Part shown: positions 16,609 through 25,800 of the stretch, in pieces
How the letters are laid out: every line of letters starts with the position of its first letter
How positions within the stretch are numbered: position 1 is the first letter of the stretch
Source: Hymenobacter citatus
Lineage (GTDB): Bacteria > Bacteroidota > Bacteroidia > Cytophagales > Hymenobacteraceae
Direction: 5' to 3'
Length of the DNA: 64,000 nt
Assembly (NCBI RefSeq): GCF_014333615.1
Contig: NZ_JACSCY010000017.1
Span: forward strand, 53,234-117,233
Translations under genes and position numbers: made by a program
Notes under the pieces: generated by a model
Seen by the model: the letters and a program-made list of their open reading frames with translations, nothing else
Databases searched by the model: none
What the model was told of the DNA's origin: nothing

Positions 16609-18135
16609 ATGGAAACGATGGAAAAAACTACCACGCTAGTGGAGCGCCCTACCTTCAAAGACCACTACGATAACTTCATTGGCGGCAAGTGGGTAGCGCC
16701 CACCAAAGGGCAGTATTTTGATAACCCGTCGCCCATTGATGGTAAGGCATTTACCAAGGTGGCCCGCTCCACCAAAGAGGACATTGAGCTGGCCCTGGAT
16801 GCCGCCCACGAAGCCTTCAAGACCTGGAAAAACGCGTCGGCTACCACGCGCAGTAATATGCTGCTGAAAATTGCCGACCGCATTGAGGAAAACCTGGAGC
16901 ACCTGGCCGCCGTGGAGTGCGTGGAAAATGGCAAAGCCATCCGCGAAACCCTGAACGCCGACTTACCCCTGGTGGTAGACCACTTCCGCTACTTCGGCAG
17001 CGTCATTCGGGCCGAAGAAGGTAGCGCTACCGAGCTGAACGAAAACACGTTGTCGCTGAACATCAACGAGCCGCTGGGCGTAGTGGGACAGATTATCCCC
17101 TGGAACTTCCCGCTGCTGATGGCCACCTGGAAGCTGGCCCCCGCGCTGGCCGCCGGCTGCTGCGTGGTGATGAAGCCCGCCGAGCAAACGCCCGCCAGCA
17201 TTATGGTGCTCATGGAGCTGATTCAGGACTTGCTGCCAGCTGGGGTAGTAAACGTGGTGAACGGCTTCGGACTGGAAGCCGGCAAGCCGCTGGCCTCGTC
17301 GCCGCGCATCCAGAAAGTGTCGTTTACGGGCGAGACTACCACGGGCCGCTTGATTATGCAGTACGCGTCGGAAAACATCATTCCCGTGACGATGGAGCTG
17401 GGCGGCAAGTCGCCTAACATCTTCTTCAAGAGCGTGATGGATGCCGACGACGATTTCCTCGACAAAGCCATTGAAGGCGCCGTGATGTTTGCCTTGAACC
17501 AGGGCGAAATCTGCACCTGCCCCTCGCGGATGCTGGTGCAGGAAGATATCTACGACGAGTTTATTGCCCGCGTAATTGAGCGCGTAAAGGCCATCAAACT
17601 CGGCAACCCACTTGACAAGGAAACTATGATGGGTGCCCAGGCCAGCAACGACCAGTTTGAGAAAATCCTGAGCTACTTGGAAATTGGCAAGGACGAAGGT
17701 GCCGAGGTGCTCACCGGTGGCGAGGCCTACCAGCAGCAGGACGGCGCCCTGGCCGAGGGCTACTACATTCAGCCCACGGTGTTCCGCGGCCACAACAAAA
17801 TGCGGATTTTCCAGGAGGAAATCTTCGGGCCGGTACTGGCCGTAACGACCTTCAAAACGGTAGACGAAGCCATTGAAATAGCCAACGATACGCTTTACGG
17901 CCTCGGCGCCGGCGTCTGGACCCGCGACGCGCACGAGCTGTACCAGGTGCCCCGCGCTATTCAGGCCGGCCGCGTGTGGGTGAACTGCTACCACGACTAC
18001 CCCGCCGGCGCACCGTTTGGTGGCTATAAGAAGTCGGGCTTCGGCCGCGAGAATCACAAGATGATGCTGGAGCACTACCGCCAGACCAAGAACATGCTGA
18101 TCAGCTACAGCCAAAAGCCGCTGGGCTTCTTTTAG
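16609..18135 (+). CDS. NAD-dependent aldehyde dehydrogenase (acetaldehyde dehydrogenase, ExaC/AldB-like)
   Basis: Oxidises aldehydes, probably acetaldehyde or similar short-chain ones, to carboxylic acids with NAD(P). The 508-residue protein has the Rossmann GETTTGRLIM loop, the general base glutamate in MELGGKSPN, and the catalytic cysteine in NQGEICTCPSR; the IPWNFPLLM and EEIFGPVLAV motifs are also present. The N-terminus (FKDHYDNFIGGKWVAP) and C-terminus (YKKSGFGRENHKMML) are those of the AldB/ExaC group. The ATG at 16609 is preferred over a TTG at 16570. Two genes downstream is a DUF779 gene, a usual companion of this group, and the divergent AraC gene is a likely regulator. A family A repeat follows the stop. 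Confidence 0.95.
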   Translation: METMEKTTTLVERPTFKDHYDNFIGGKWVAPTKGQYFDNPSPIDGKAFTKVARSTKEDIELALDAAHEAFKTWKNASATTRSNMLLKIADRIEENLEHLAAVECVENGKAIRETLNADLPLVVDHFRYFGSVIRAEEGSATELNENTLSLNINEPLGVVGQIIPWNFPLLMATWKLAPALAAGCCVVMKPAEQTPASIMVLMELIQDLLPAGVVNVVNGFGLEAGKPLASSPRIQKVSFTGETTTGRLIMQYASENIIPVTMELGGKSPNIFFKSVMDADDDFLDKAIEGAVMFALNQGEICTCPSRMLVQEDIYDEFIARVIERVKAIKLGNPLDKETMMGAQASNDQFEKILSYLEIGKDEGAEVLTGGEAYQQQDGALAEGYYIQPTVFRGHNKMRIFQEEIFGPVLAVTTFKTVDEAIEIANDTLYGLGAGVWTRDAHELYQVPRAIQAGRVWVNCYHDYPAGAPFGGYKKSGFGRENHKMMLEHYRQTKNMLISYSQKPLGFF

Positions 18136-18153
18136 CAGGTGAGGTTGTGAGGT

Positions 18154-18270
18154 AAAACGCGTGTCATCCTGAGCTTGCGAAGGACCTTCTCACGCGTGAA
18201 CGACCATCGTAGCAACGACTCGTTCACGCGTGAGAAGGTCCTTCGCTCTGCTCAGGATGACACGCGTTTT
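18154..18270. repeat. REP-like inverted repeat, family A
   Basis: A 117-bp palindrome. Its outer arms start AAAACGCGTGTCATCCTGAG and end with the complement at 18270, and the core is GAAGGACCTTCTCACGCGTGAACGA. The centre CCATCGTAGCAACGACT is nearly the same as in the copy at 4573. It separates the aldehyde dehydrogenase gene from the small secreted protein gene. Confidence 0.92.
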
Positions 18271-18336
18271 TGAAAGCAAGCATCTTTTTCACAACAAGTT
18301 GCGTCTCTGGAATAGCCATTCAGTATATACTTTGCT

Positions 18337-18684
18337 ATGAAACTCTACCTATTGCTACTCGCTACCCTCGGTGCAACTTCTGTTGCACAGGCACAGCTGC
18401 TACCAACTCCTCATCAGCAAAACCCCGATTGGACGCTTCAGAAAGTGGAAGCACAAACCAGTGCCGGTATTGCCACCGCGCCGCCTCCCGCCGCCGACGC
18501 CATGCCGAACGCCATACAACAAAGCATTTCGAGCGCCGGCAACCACCGCCGCGTGTGGGATGCAAAGCGCCAACTAGCGTATGAGTGGGTGAGCCGCCCC
18601 GACGAAATGGCACCCGATAAGTCGGTGCTGGTGCGCGAGCAGCGCACGGGCGCCGTGTATACCTACGCTCGCAAAGCGAAGTAG
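18337..18684 (+). CDS. Small secreted protein, unknown function
   Basis: A 115-residue protein with a Sec signal peptide (MKLYLLLLATLGATSVAQAQ). The mature part begins LLPTPHQQNPDW and includes an alanine/proline stretch (IATAPPPAADAMPNAIQQSI) and a more ordered end (RVWDAKRQLAYEWVSRPDEM, LVREQRTGAVYTYARKAK). A near-consensus -7 sequence (TATACTTTG, one base too long) lies just before the ATG. The DUF779 gene starts 27 nt downstream, so they may share a transcript. I recognise no family. Confidence 0.65.
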   Translation: MKLYLLLLATLGATSVAQAQLLPTPHQQNPDWTLQKVEAQTSAGIATAPPPAADAMPNAIQQSISSAGNHRRVWDAKRQLAYEWVSRPDEMAPDKSVLVREQRTGAVYTYARKAK

Positions 18685-18711
18685 CATTCGTTTCAACCTG
18701 ATCTCCTACCC

Positions 18712-19116
18712 ATGCCATCCGACCTAACGCCCAGAGTATTAGTGACCCCCGCCGCCGAAGCCACTATCGATTTGCTGCGCGACGAGCACGGCCCGCTGAT
18801 GTTTCATCAGAGTGGCGGCTGCTGCGACGGTTCTTCTCCGATGTGCTTTGCGGCGGGCGAGTTTCGGGTAGGCGCCAACGATGTGTGGCTGGGCTGCATC
18901 CACGGCTGCAATTTTTTTATGTCGGCTAGCCAGTTTGCGTACTGGAAACATACCCAGCTCACGGTGGACGTAGTGAAGGGTAGGGGCGCCAGCTTTTCGT
19001 TGGAAATCCCGCTGGGCGTGCGGTTTCTGATTCGCTCGCGCATGTTTACGGAAGAAGAGGCCGACAACCTCACGCCCGTATTCGACGGCGACGAATACCC
19101 AAATGTTGCACGTTAA
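18712..19116 (+). CDS. DUF779 family protein, aldehyde dehydrogenase companion
   Basis: A 134-residue protein matching DUF779 (COG3564): HQSGGCCDGSSPMC near residues 31-44, then VWLGCIHGCNFFMSASQFAYWKHTQLTVDVVKGRGASFSLE. The conserved cysteines suggest metal binding or redox chemistry, but no function is established. In many bacteria DUF779 genes sit next to acetaldehyde dehydrogenase genes; here the aldehyde dehydrogenase is two genes upstream, separated by a palindrome and a small secreted-protein gene. It has no signal peptide and is probably cytoplasmic. Confidence 0.88.
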   Translation: MPSDLTPRVLVTPAAEATIDLLRDEHGPLMFHQSGGCCDGSSPMCFAAGEFRVGANDVWLGCIHGCNFFMSASQFAYWKHTQLTVDVVKGRGASFSLEIPLGVRFLIRSRMFTEEEADNLTPVFDGDEYPNVAR

Positions 19117-19279
19117 ACCCGTATAAATGCGGTGGTGAGGGATTTATACGGAGACCTAAGGACAAAAAAGTGTTCCTAAAATCCGTATTTTCTGAGCTGT
19201 TGCAGCGGTAGGGTAGGGCGTATAGATAGACAGCCGCAGCGTGACTGCGGCTCTATCCACCACATCCTACACCTTTCCT

Positions 19280-20149
19280 ATGTTCTACCACGATAAGAAA
19301 ACCCAGTACAAAGTACGGGTTGAGAAGCCTAATCCAGCGTTTGCGCGCATGTTGCAACAAGCCATTGGCGGCATTGAAGGCGAAATGCGCGTGTGCTTGC
19401 AATACCTGTTTCAGGCATGGAATGCCCGCGGCCCGGTAAAGTACCGCGACATGCTACTCGACACGGGTACGGAGGAAATTTCGCACATTGAAATGCTAGC
19501 TACGGCCGTGGCTCTCAACCTGGAAGGCGCCCCGCTGAGCGTGCAGGAATCGGCTATTAAACAAGATGGCGTAGTAGGCGCCGTATTGGGTGGCATGAAC
19601 CCGCGCCAGTTCCTATCGGCTGGCCTGGGCGCCCTGGCTTACGACTCAGAAGGCGTACCGTTTAGCGGTGCCTATGTGGTAGGTAGCGGCAACCTGATGG
19701 CCGATATGTATACCAACGTAGCTGCCGAAAGTACTGGCCGCGCCCTGGCTACCCGCCTCTGGGAAATCACCGACGACCCCGGTATGAAAGACATGCTGTC
19801 CTTCATGATTGCCCGCGACACCATGCACCAGCAGCAATGGCTGGCCGTAATTGAAGAACTGGGCGGTGCCAAAGGCCTACCCATTCCCAACTCGTTCCCA
19901 CAAAGCAAGGAAAATCAGGAGTTTAGCTACGCCTTCATCACGCCCAATATCGATGGTTCGGGCACGCCCGAAGGCCGCTGGACACACGGCTCCAGCATCG
20001 ACGGCAACGGCCAGTTCTCGGTACTGAAGGCCCAGCCCTACGGCGACGAGCCCAAACTGGCGCCACCCGTACCCGAAGGCCACGCCCAAAAAGAGCAAAT
20101 GGCCGTCACGGACACCATCATCGGCAACGTGAAGGACGCTTTTAGCTAA
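19280..20149 (+). CDS. Manganese-containing (non-heme) catalase
   Basis: Decomposes hydrogen peroxide with a dinuclear manganese centre in a four-helix ferritin-like bundle. The 289-residue protein has the metal-ligand motifs GEMRVCLQYLFQAW (first Glu), TEEISHIEMLATAV (Glu and His), NVAAESTGRALATRLWE (Glu) and ARDTMHQQQWLAVIEELGG (His). The N-terminus MFYHDKKTQYKVRVEKPNPAFA matches the family from the ATG at 19280; an upstream in-frame GTG (19241) adds residues that do not. It is cytoplasmic by sequence and a strong terminator follows. A peroxide- or stress-response role is inferred from the family. Confidence 0.93.
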   Translation: MFYHDKKTQYKVRVEKPNPAFARMLQQAIGGIEGEMRVCLQYLFQAWNARGPVKYRDMLLDTGTEEISHIEMLATAVALNLEGAPLSVQESAIKQDGVVGAVLGGMNPRQFLSAGLGALAYDSEGVPFSGAYVVGSGNLMADMYTNVAAESTGRALATRLWEITDDPGMKDMLSFMIARDTMHQQQWLAVIEELGGAKGLPIPNSFPQSKENQEFSYAFITPNIDGSGTPEGRWTHGSSIDGNGQFSVLKAQPYGDEPKLAPPVPEGHAQKEQMAVTDTIIGNVKDAFS

Positions 20150-20167
20150 GCACCTCTTGCGTAGTAC

Positions 20168-20200
20168 AAAGCCCCCGCTACTACTGGTAGCGGGGGCTTT
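20168..20200 (+). terminator. Intrinsic terminator after Mn-catalase
   Basis: Perfect 14-bp arms AAAGCCCCCGCTAC / GTAGCGGGGGCTTT with a 5-nt loop, followed by a T-rich stretch (CTGTTTTCTG). Confidence 0.88.
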
Positions 20201-20220
20201 CTGTTTTCTGTAAAATAGGT

Positions 20221-20422
20221 CTTACGCACATGTCGTCTGCCGGTCCGACGCCGTAGGCGTCAGACCGGTTGCCGCCTGCCGCCATTGCACGAACGACATG
20301 AAGACGTAGCGGACGCATCGGTGCATGCATGCGTCCTCGATATCAATAGATAGCGCGGTAGTCAGCAACGGCAACCGGTCGGACGCCTACAGCGTCGGAC
20401 TGGCAGACGACATGTGCGTAAG
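20221..20422. repeat. Large inverted repeat, family C (about 53-bp arms)
   Basis: A 202-bp element. The left arm starts CTTACGCACATGTCGTCTGC and carries CCGGTCCGACGCCGTAGGCGTC; the right arm is its near-perfect complement, ending GACGACATGTGCGTAAG. The inner part contains smaller palindromes (GACGCCGTAGGCGTC). The same core with a different centre recurs at 47985-48131. No reading frame is visible inside. Confidence 0.88.
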
Positions 20423-20447
20423 TAAAAAAACAGTTTTTGACGTATCA

Positions 20448-20503
20448 AGCCCCAGCGGGGCGACACCACTCGTTGCCTGAGGGAATGTCGCCCCTCTGGG
20501 GCT
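20448..20503. repeat. Hairpin repeat AGCCCCAGCGGGGCGACA
   Basis: 18-bp arms (AGCCCCAGCGGGGCGACA at 20448-20465 and complement at 20486-20503, one mismatch) with a 20-nt loop. With the family C element it fills the 387-bp gap between Mn-catalase and the small lipoprotein gene. I see no gene there. Confidence 0.8.
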
Positions 20504-20536
20504 ACAAACGAGCAATAGGTCCGTCCTAGAGCGAAA

Positions 20537-20992
20537 CTACTTCACCTGCACGGGCAAGTCTTCGAGTTGGGCGTAGCTGAGTTTCCATTTGTTGTTGGCG
20601 TCTTTCTTCCAAAGCAGCATGTAGTTGCCCTCACCTTCGCCCTGAGGACCGCCAGCGGTTTCGGGTAGTACCTCCGCCGTGAAGGTACCGGCGTCGTAGG
20701 CGAGCTGCGTATCGGCGCTAGAACTGGCAGTATACGTTTTCAGGTTGGCGATGCTGCCAATGGTGGCTCGCACCCACTTATCGGCTACTTCGGCTTTGCC
20801 TTTGTAGTGGGTTTCGCCCTGTACAAACTGCACGTCGTCGGCCAGGAGCGAATCAAGCTGAGCCGTGTTCTTGCTGTTCCAGGCACCAATAAACTGCTGG
20901 TTAAGGCTTTGCACGTTCACAGCGTCGGAAGCCGTATTGGAAGAGCACGATGCCAGCACGCCGCCGAGCAGGAGGCCAAAAAGGATTCTCAT
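20537..20992 (-). CDS. DUF4440/SnoaL-like (NTF2 fold) lipoprotein
   Basis: A 151-residue protein starting MRILFGLLLGGVLASCSSN, a lipoprotein signal with the lipid-attachment Cys in LASC. The mature part has the DUF4440/NTF2-like pattern: an N-terminal helix LNQQFIGAWNSKNTAQLDSLLADDVQFVQG, then YKGKAEVADKWVRATI and strands ending GEGNYMLLWKKDANNKWKLSYAQLEDLP. Members bind small ligands or act as immunity or accessory proteins, and no catalytic residue can be assigned. The frame is open 25 codons upstream, but that stretch is not a better signal. It points the same way as the glycine-zipper gene upstream. Confidence 0.78.
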   Translation of the reverse strand: MRILFGLLLGGVLASCSSNTASDAVNVQSLNQQFIGAWNSKNTAQLDSLLADDVQFVQGETHYKGKAEVADKWVRATIGSIANLKTYTASSSADTQLAYDAGTFTAEVLPETAGGPQGEGEGNYMLLWKKDANNKWKLSYAQLEDLPVQVK

Positions 20993-21078
20993 AAAAAGTA
21001 AAAGGTAGGAGAGACAAAGAGAGTAGAAAGCGCAAGTGCACGCGCACGCCTGCGCTTTCCAATGCAAAACGGTTTGTA

Positions 21079-21570
21079 TTACCAGCTCTTGCGACGATAC
21101 TCGGAGGTAGGATAAGGCGTATCCCGCTCCCCATAGGTGCTATTCACCAAATAGCCGTTGGCCAATACGGTGCTGGCAGCTGGCTGAGTCGAAGCCGAAG
21201 TAAGCGCCATAGCCGCTGGAGCAGCGGCTACACCGTTGGTGGCAGAAGCCTTGCGAGCGGCTGTGGCACGGGCAGCGGCGGCGCGTTGGGCGGCGGCGCG
21301 GTTGGCGGCCGCAATGCGGGCACGCTCTTTCTGTTTGTTGTCGATGTGCTTGCCCACAGCGTAGCCGGCGCCAGCGCCTACTACACCACCTACCACGCCG
21401 CCCGCGGCCCGGTTGCGCTTATGGATGAGGGCGCCGCCCAGGGCACCCGCACCCGCACCAATGATGGTGCCTTTGGCCTGTGGGCTGATTCTCTTCTGGG
21501 CCTGCGCTTCGGGGCGCACAGCTGCCAGTAGGAAAAGCACGAGCAGGAAAATATAACTGGCCTTTTTCAT
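21079..21570 (-). CDS. Secreted glycine-zipper protein
   Basis: A 163-residue protein with a signal peptide (MKKASYIFLLVLFLLAAVRPEAQA). Two glycine-zipper segments follow: GTIIGAGAGALGGALIHKRNRAAGG and VVGGVVGAGAGYAVGKHID, the YMGG-like pattern seen in envelope proteins that oligomerise in membranes. An alanine/arginine-rich helix and a low-complexity Ala/Thr/Ser stretch lead to a polar C-terminus (YGERDTPYPTSEYRRKSW). It probably sits in or at the outer membrane, and no enzymatic role is expected. It lies 87 nt upstream of the DUF4440-like gene on the same strand and could be cotranscribed. Confidence 0.8.
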   Translation of the reverse strand: MKKASYIFLLVLFLLAAVRPEAQAQKRISPQAKGTIIGAGAGALGGALIHKRNRAAGGVVGGVVGAGAGYAVGKHIDNKQKERARIAAANRAAAQRAAAARATAARKASATNGVAAAPAAMALTSASTQPAASTVLANGYLVNSTYGERDTPYPTSEYRRKSW

Positions 21571-21717
21571 GATGACAGATCGTTAAGGTGAGAAATCAGT
21601 ATTTGATTCTGACAAGTTTTTACAAGCATTGTGCCATATCAGATTATCGCGCTCTGAGGACACAGGGGGCATATACGGCACATACTGCCAAGTGGATTTT
21701 TTTGTTTTATGAAAGTG

Positions 21718-21748
21718 AAAGTCCCCGGTAATTATTACCGGGGACTTT
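21718..21748. terminator. Intrinsic terminator after the esterase gene
   Basis: Arms AAAGTCCCCGGTA (21718-21730) and TACCGGGGACTTT (21736-21748) form a strong GC stem flanked by A and T runs. It lies just past the 3' end of the esterase gene (-) and before the glycine-zipper gene's start region. Confidence 0.82.
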
Positions 21749-21772
21749 GCATTGTAACAAGATAACGCACTT

Positions 21773-22693
21773 TTACTTGGTCAGCCAGCCATTGGCCGCC
21801 AGCCAGTTGCGCAGGCGCTCGGTCCACTCGTCCTGGGTGGTTTGGTTGTGCAGGCCGAAGCCGTGGCCGCCCTTGGGGTAGAGGTGCATTTCGGCGGGCA
21901 CCTGGTGGTGGGTGAGGGCCTGGTAGAACACTAGGCTGTTCAGCACGGGCACAGTTTTATCGTCCTGGGCGTGCACCAGGAAGGTAGGGGGCGTTTGGGT
22001 TTTCACCTGCAACTCATTGGAATACAACCGAAGCTGATCGGCCGGCGCGTTTTTGCCCAGCAGATTATCCCGCGAGCCCGCGTGCGCCAGGCTATCCGAG
22101 AAGCTGATGACCGGGTAGAGCAGCATCAGAAAATCGGGGCGCACGGAAGTGGGGCCGGCTTTGCTGTAGGCGGGCTGGGCGAAGTGCGTGCCGGCTGTGC
22201 TAGCCAAGTGGCCGCCCGCCGAGAAGCCCATCAGCCCAATCCGGTTGGGGTTTACCCGGAACGCGGTAGCCTGCTCGCGTACCATACGAATGGCTTGCTG
22301 GGCATCGAGTAGCGGGGCGGTGGTTTTGTCCGGCTGGCTTTGGTCGTTGGGTAAGCGGTATTTCAGCACGAAGGCCGTCACGCCCATCTGGTTCAGGCGC
22401 TTGGCCACATCGTAGCCCTCGTGGTCGATGGAAAGGCGGCCATAGCCCCCGCCGGGGCAGATGATAACCGCCGTGCCCGTCGCCTTATCGGCCGGGGCCA
22501 AAAAGACCGTGAGGGTAGGCTGCACCACGTTGCTGATGCGCACGCCGCCATTGGCCAATGTAATGCTGGTCTCCTTCACCTCACTGGGTTTAGAATCGGG
22601 AATATTTCCCTTGTAAAGTGGCAAAACCTGTTGGGCGTGGAGCATGGGCGAAGTGCTAAGCAGGAGCAGGGCAGCAAGGGCAAGGTGTTTCAT
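21773..22693 (-). CDS. Secreted alpha/beta hydrolase, acetyl-esterase/xylan-esterase like (BD-FAE type)
   Basis: A 306-residue protein with a Sec signal peptide (MKHLALAALLLLSTSPMLHA). The alpha/beta hydrolase fold shows AVIICPGGGYGRLS (oxyanion loop), the nucleophile S158 in GLMGFSAGGHLA, an acid in LVHAQDDKTVPV and the histidine in YPKGGHGFGLH. This arrangement matches the acetyl-esterase/feruloyl-esterase-like group often exported by Bacteroidota to deacetylate plant polysaccharides. Substrate specificity is inferred, and no polysaccharide utilisation locus is adjacent. A family A repeat lies between it and the RND pump gene upstream. Confidence 0.88.
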   Translation of the reverse strand: MKHLALAALLLLSTSPMLHAQQVLPLYKGNIPDSKPSEVKETSITLANGGVRISNVVQPTLTVFLAPADKATGTAVIICPGGGYGRLSIDHEGYDVAKRLNQMGVTAFVLKYRLPNDQSQPDKTTAPLLDAQQAIRMVREQATAFRVNPNRIGLMGFSAGGHLASTAGTHFAQPAYSKAGPTSVRPDFLMLLYPVISFSDSLAHAGSRDNLLGKNAPADQLRLYSNELQVKTQTPPTFLVHAQDDKTVPVLNSLVFYQALTHHQVPAEMHLYPKGGHGFGLHNQTTQDEWTERLRNWLAANGWLTK

Positions 22694-22710
22694 AGTATGC
22701 TAAATACAGT

Positions 22711-22810
22711 GTCATCCTGAACGCAGTGAAGGACCTCATTACGGAAGAACAACAGTCGTTTCACCAACTCGCTCTTACGTGATAAGGTCCTTCGCGCTGC
22801 TCAGGATGAC
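22711..22810. repeat. REP-like inverted repeat, family A (diverged centre)
   Basis: Outer motifs GTCATCCTGAACGCAGTGAAGGACC and GGTCCTTCGCGCTGCTCAGGATGAC pair imperfectly across about 100 bp; the inner arms have drifted (CTCATTACGGAAG against CTCTTACGTGATAA). It lies between the RND pump gene's 3' end and the esterase start. Confidence 0.85.
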
Positions 22811-22824
22811 AAGAAAAAAACAGA

Positions 22825-25800
22825 TTACGTGCCCAGCTCTGGCGGCGTTTGCTCGTCGCGCTTCTGCTTTTCGGTTTGCTTATCGTTCTTTTTATCTTCT
22901 TCCGAAGGGCCTTTGGGTGGCGTGTTGGGCTCCTGCGAGCCGTGCTGGGCGTGGCCGTGCTCCTCAGGGTTATAGTCTTTCGACATTTCGGCTAGTTTTT
23001 CCTTGCCGTAGGCCAGCTTGGTGATGTTCAGGAACAGCACCGGCACGGCAAAAATGGCCAGGAAGGTAGCCGCCAGCATCCCGCCCGTCACGGTCCAGCC
23101 GATGGTTTGGCGCGATACCGCACCTGCGCCCGAGGCGAAGGCCAGCGGCAACACGCCCAGAATAAAGGCCAACGAGGTCATGATGATGGGGCGCAGGCGC
23201 AATTCCACGGCCTCAATGGTAGCCTCCATCACGGGCACGCCGCTATCCACGCGCTCCTTGGCAAACTCCACAATCAGAATGGCGTTTTTGGCGGCCAGAC
23301 CAATCAGCGTAATCAGACCAATCTGTGCGTACACGTTGTTGGTCAGGCGCGGAATCAGGGTGAGGGCCACAATGGCGCCAAACGCTCCCAGCGGCACCGA
23401 CAGCAGTACCGAGAACGGTATCGACCAGCTCTCGTACAGCGCCGCCAGCAGCAGGAACACAAACAAAATCGACAGACCGAAGATGATAATCGTGCTGTTG
23501 CCGGCATTGATTTCCTCGCGGCTCAGGCCCGAGAAGTCGAAGCCGTAGTCGGCGGGTAGGGTTTTGGCGGCCACCTCCTGCAAGGCCGTAATGGCCTGGC
23601 CCGAGCTGTAACCTTCTTTAGCGTCACCGTTGATTTCGGCGGAGCGGAATAGGTTGAAGTGCGAAATCAGCGGGGCATTTTCTACCAGCTTGTAGGTGAT
23701 GAGCGAGCCCAGCGGAATCTGCTGGCCCTGCGCATTTTGCACGTAGTAGCCGTTCAAGTCGTCGATGTTCTGGCGATAGGCAGTGTCGGCCTGGGCTACT
23801 ACCCTAAAGTTGCGGCCGTACTTGGTGAAGTCGTTGATATAGGCCGAGCCCATGAACGTCGACATCGTGTTGAAGATGTTCGTGAGCGGCACGCCTAGCT
23901 TCTTGGCCTGCTCGCGGTTCACCGTTACCTGGTAGCCAGGCGTTTGGGCCGTGAAGAAGGTGTAGGCCCGTGCAATTTCGGGGCGCTGGTTGGCGGCGGC
24001 CACAAACTTGTTGATGTTGGCCTCAAACTCCTTGATATCGGTGCTGGCCTCGCGCTGTTCCAGCTGGAAGCTGAAACCACCCGTGTTGCCCAGGCCCGGA
24101 ATAGCCGGCGGCGGCACTACCCGAATGTTGGCGCCCTTAATCACCGAAAACTCCTTTTGCAACGACGCCACTACCCCCTGCAATTGCAGGGCCTTGTCCT
24201 TGCGCTCGTCCCAGGGCTTAAGCTGTACAAAGTAGGTGCCGCTGCTGGGCTTAAAGGAGAAGTTCAGGGCGTTCAGGCCCGCAATGCCGGAGTAGTTGTT
24301 CACGGCCGGCGCTTTCTCCTTGAAGATCTGCGACATCTGCGCCATCACGGCGCGAGTGCGGCTACTAGCGGCACCCGCCGGCAGCTCAATGGATACGTAC
24401 AGGCGGCCTTCGTCCTCCGTCGGGATAAAGCCCGAGGGCTTGGCGCGGAACAGTCCAAACGTGCCCGCATATACCAGCACCAGCAGAATAACTACCAACG
24501 GCGTAAATTTCAGGCTGCGCTTCACTCCGTTGGAGTAGGAATGCGTGACGCGGCCAAACCACTGGTTGAACTTGTAGAACAGCTTGTTGATGCCCTTGGC
24601 ATCGGCGCTTTGCTCCGAGGGGCGCATCAGCAACGAGCACAATGCCGGCGTGAGCGACAAGGCAATGAAGGCCGACAGCACCACTGAAATGGCAATGGTG
24701 ATGGCAAACTGCTGATACAAACGCCCTACAATACCCGGAATGAACCCCACCGGCACGAACACCGCCGCCAAGATCAGGGCAATGGCAATAACCGGGGCCG
24801 TGATGTCCTTCATGGCCTTTTCGGTAGCCTCGCGGGCGGAGAGTTTTTCCGTGTCGATGTAGTGCTGCACGGCCTCTACCACCACAATGGCATCATCTAC
24901 CACAATACCAATGGCCAGCACGAAACCAAAGAGCGTGAGCGTGTTGATAGTGAAGCCCAGCGGAATGAACAGAATGAACGTGCCTACAATAGCTACTGGC
25001 ACGGCCAGAATGGGGATGAGGGTAGCGCGCCAGCTTTGCAGGAACACAAACACCACCACCGTTACCAACACCAGGGCTTCAATCAGGGTGTGCAATACTT
25101 CCTCAATTGATACGCGGACCACCGTTACCGATTCAAACGGCACGCGGTAAGCCACGTCCGGCGGAAACTTCTTCGACAGCTCTTTCAGCGCCTCATTTAC
25201 ACCGTCGGCGGTTTCCAGAGCATTGCCGCCGGGCACCTGGTTCACCAGCAGCAGGGTAGCGGGCTGACCGTTCACGGTGGCGGCGCGGGAGTAGCTGAAG
25301 CTGCCCAACTGAATGCGGGCAATGTCGCGCAGGTACACCAGTGAGCCGGTTTGCGGGTCGGTACGCACAATCACGTCGCCAAACTGCTCGGCGGTGGTCA
25401 GGCGGCCGTTCACGAAAATGGTGTACTCAAACGCCTGCGAGCCATACTGCGGCGCCGAGCCTACCGAGCCCGCCGCTACCTGAATGTTCTGCTCGCGCAG
25501 GGCCGTCGTCACGTCAGTAGCCGTTAGGCCCAGCTGCGACATCTTATCGGGGTTCAGCCACACGCGCATCGAAAAGTCTTGCCCAATGCTGGTCACGTCG
25601 CCTACCCCCTTCACACGCAACAAAGCGTCGCGCACGTAGATGTTGGTGTAGTTGTCGAGGAACTGCACGTTGTGCGTGCCCTTGGGCGAATACAGGCCCA
25701 CTACCATCAGAATGGTTGGGTTCCGCTTTTTCACCGTCAGGCCCAGGCGCTTCACCTCGTCGGGGAGCTGGGGCTGGGCCACGCTCACGCGGTTCTGCAC

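Noticed and set aside
16963..18114. Long minus-strand frame (383 codons) opposite the aldehyde dehydrogenase gene
   Set aside because: His/Val/Ala-rich mirror of the dehydrogenase codons; no promoter or start support.
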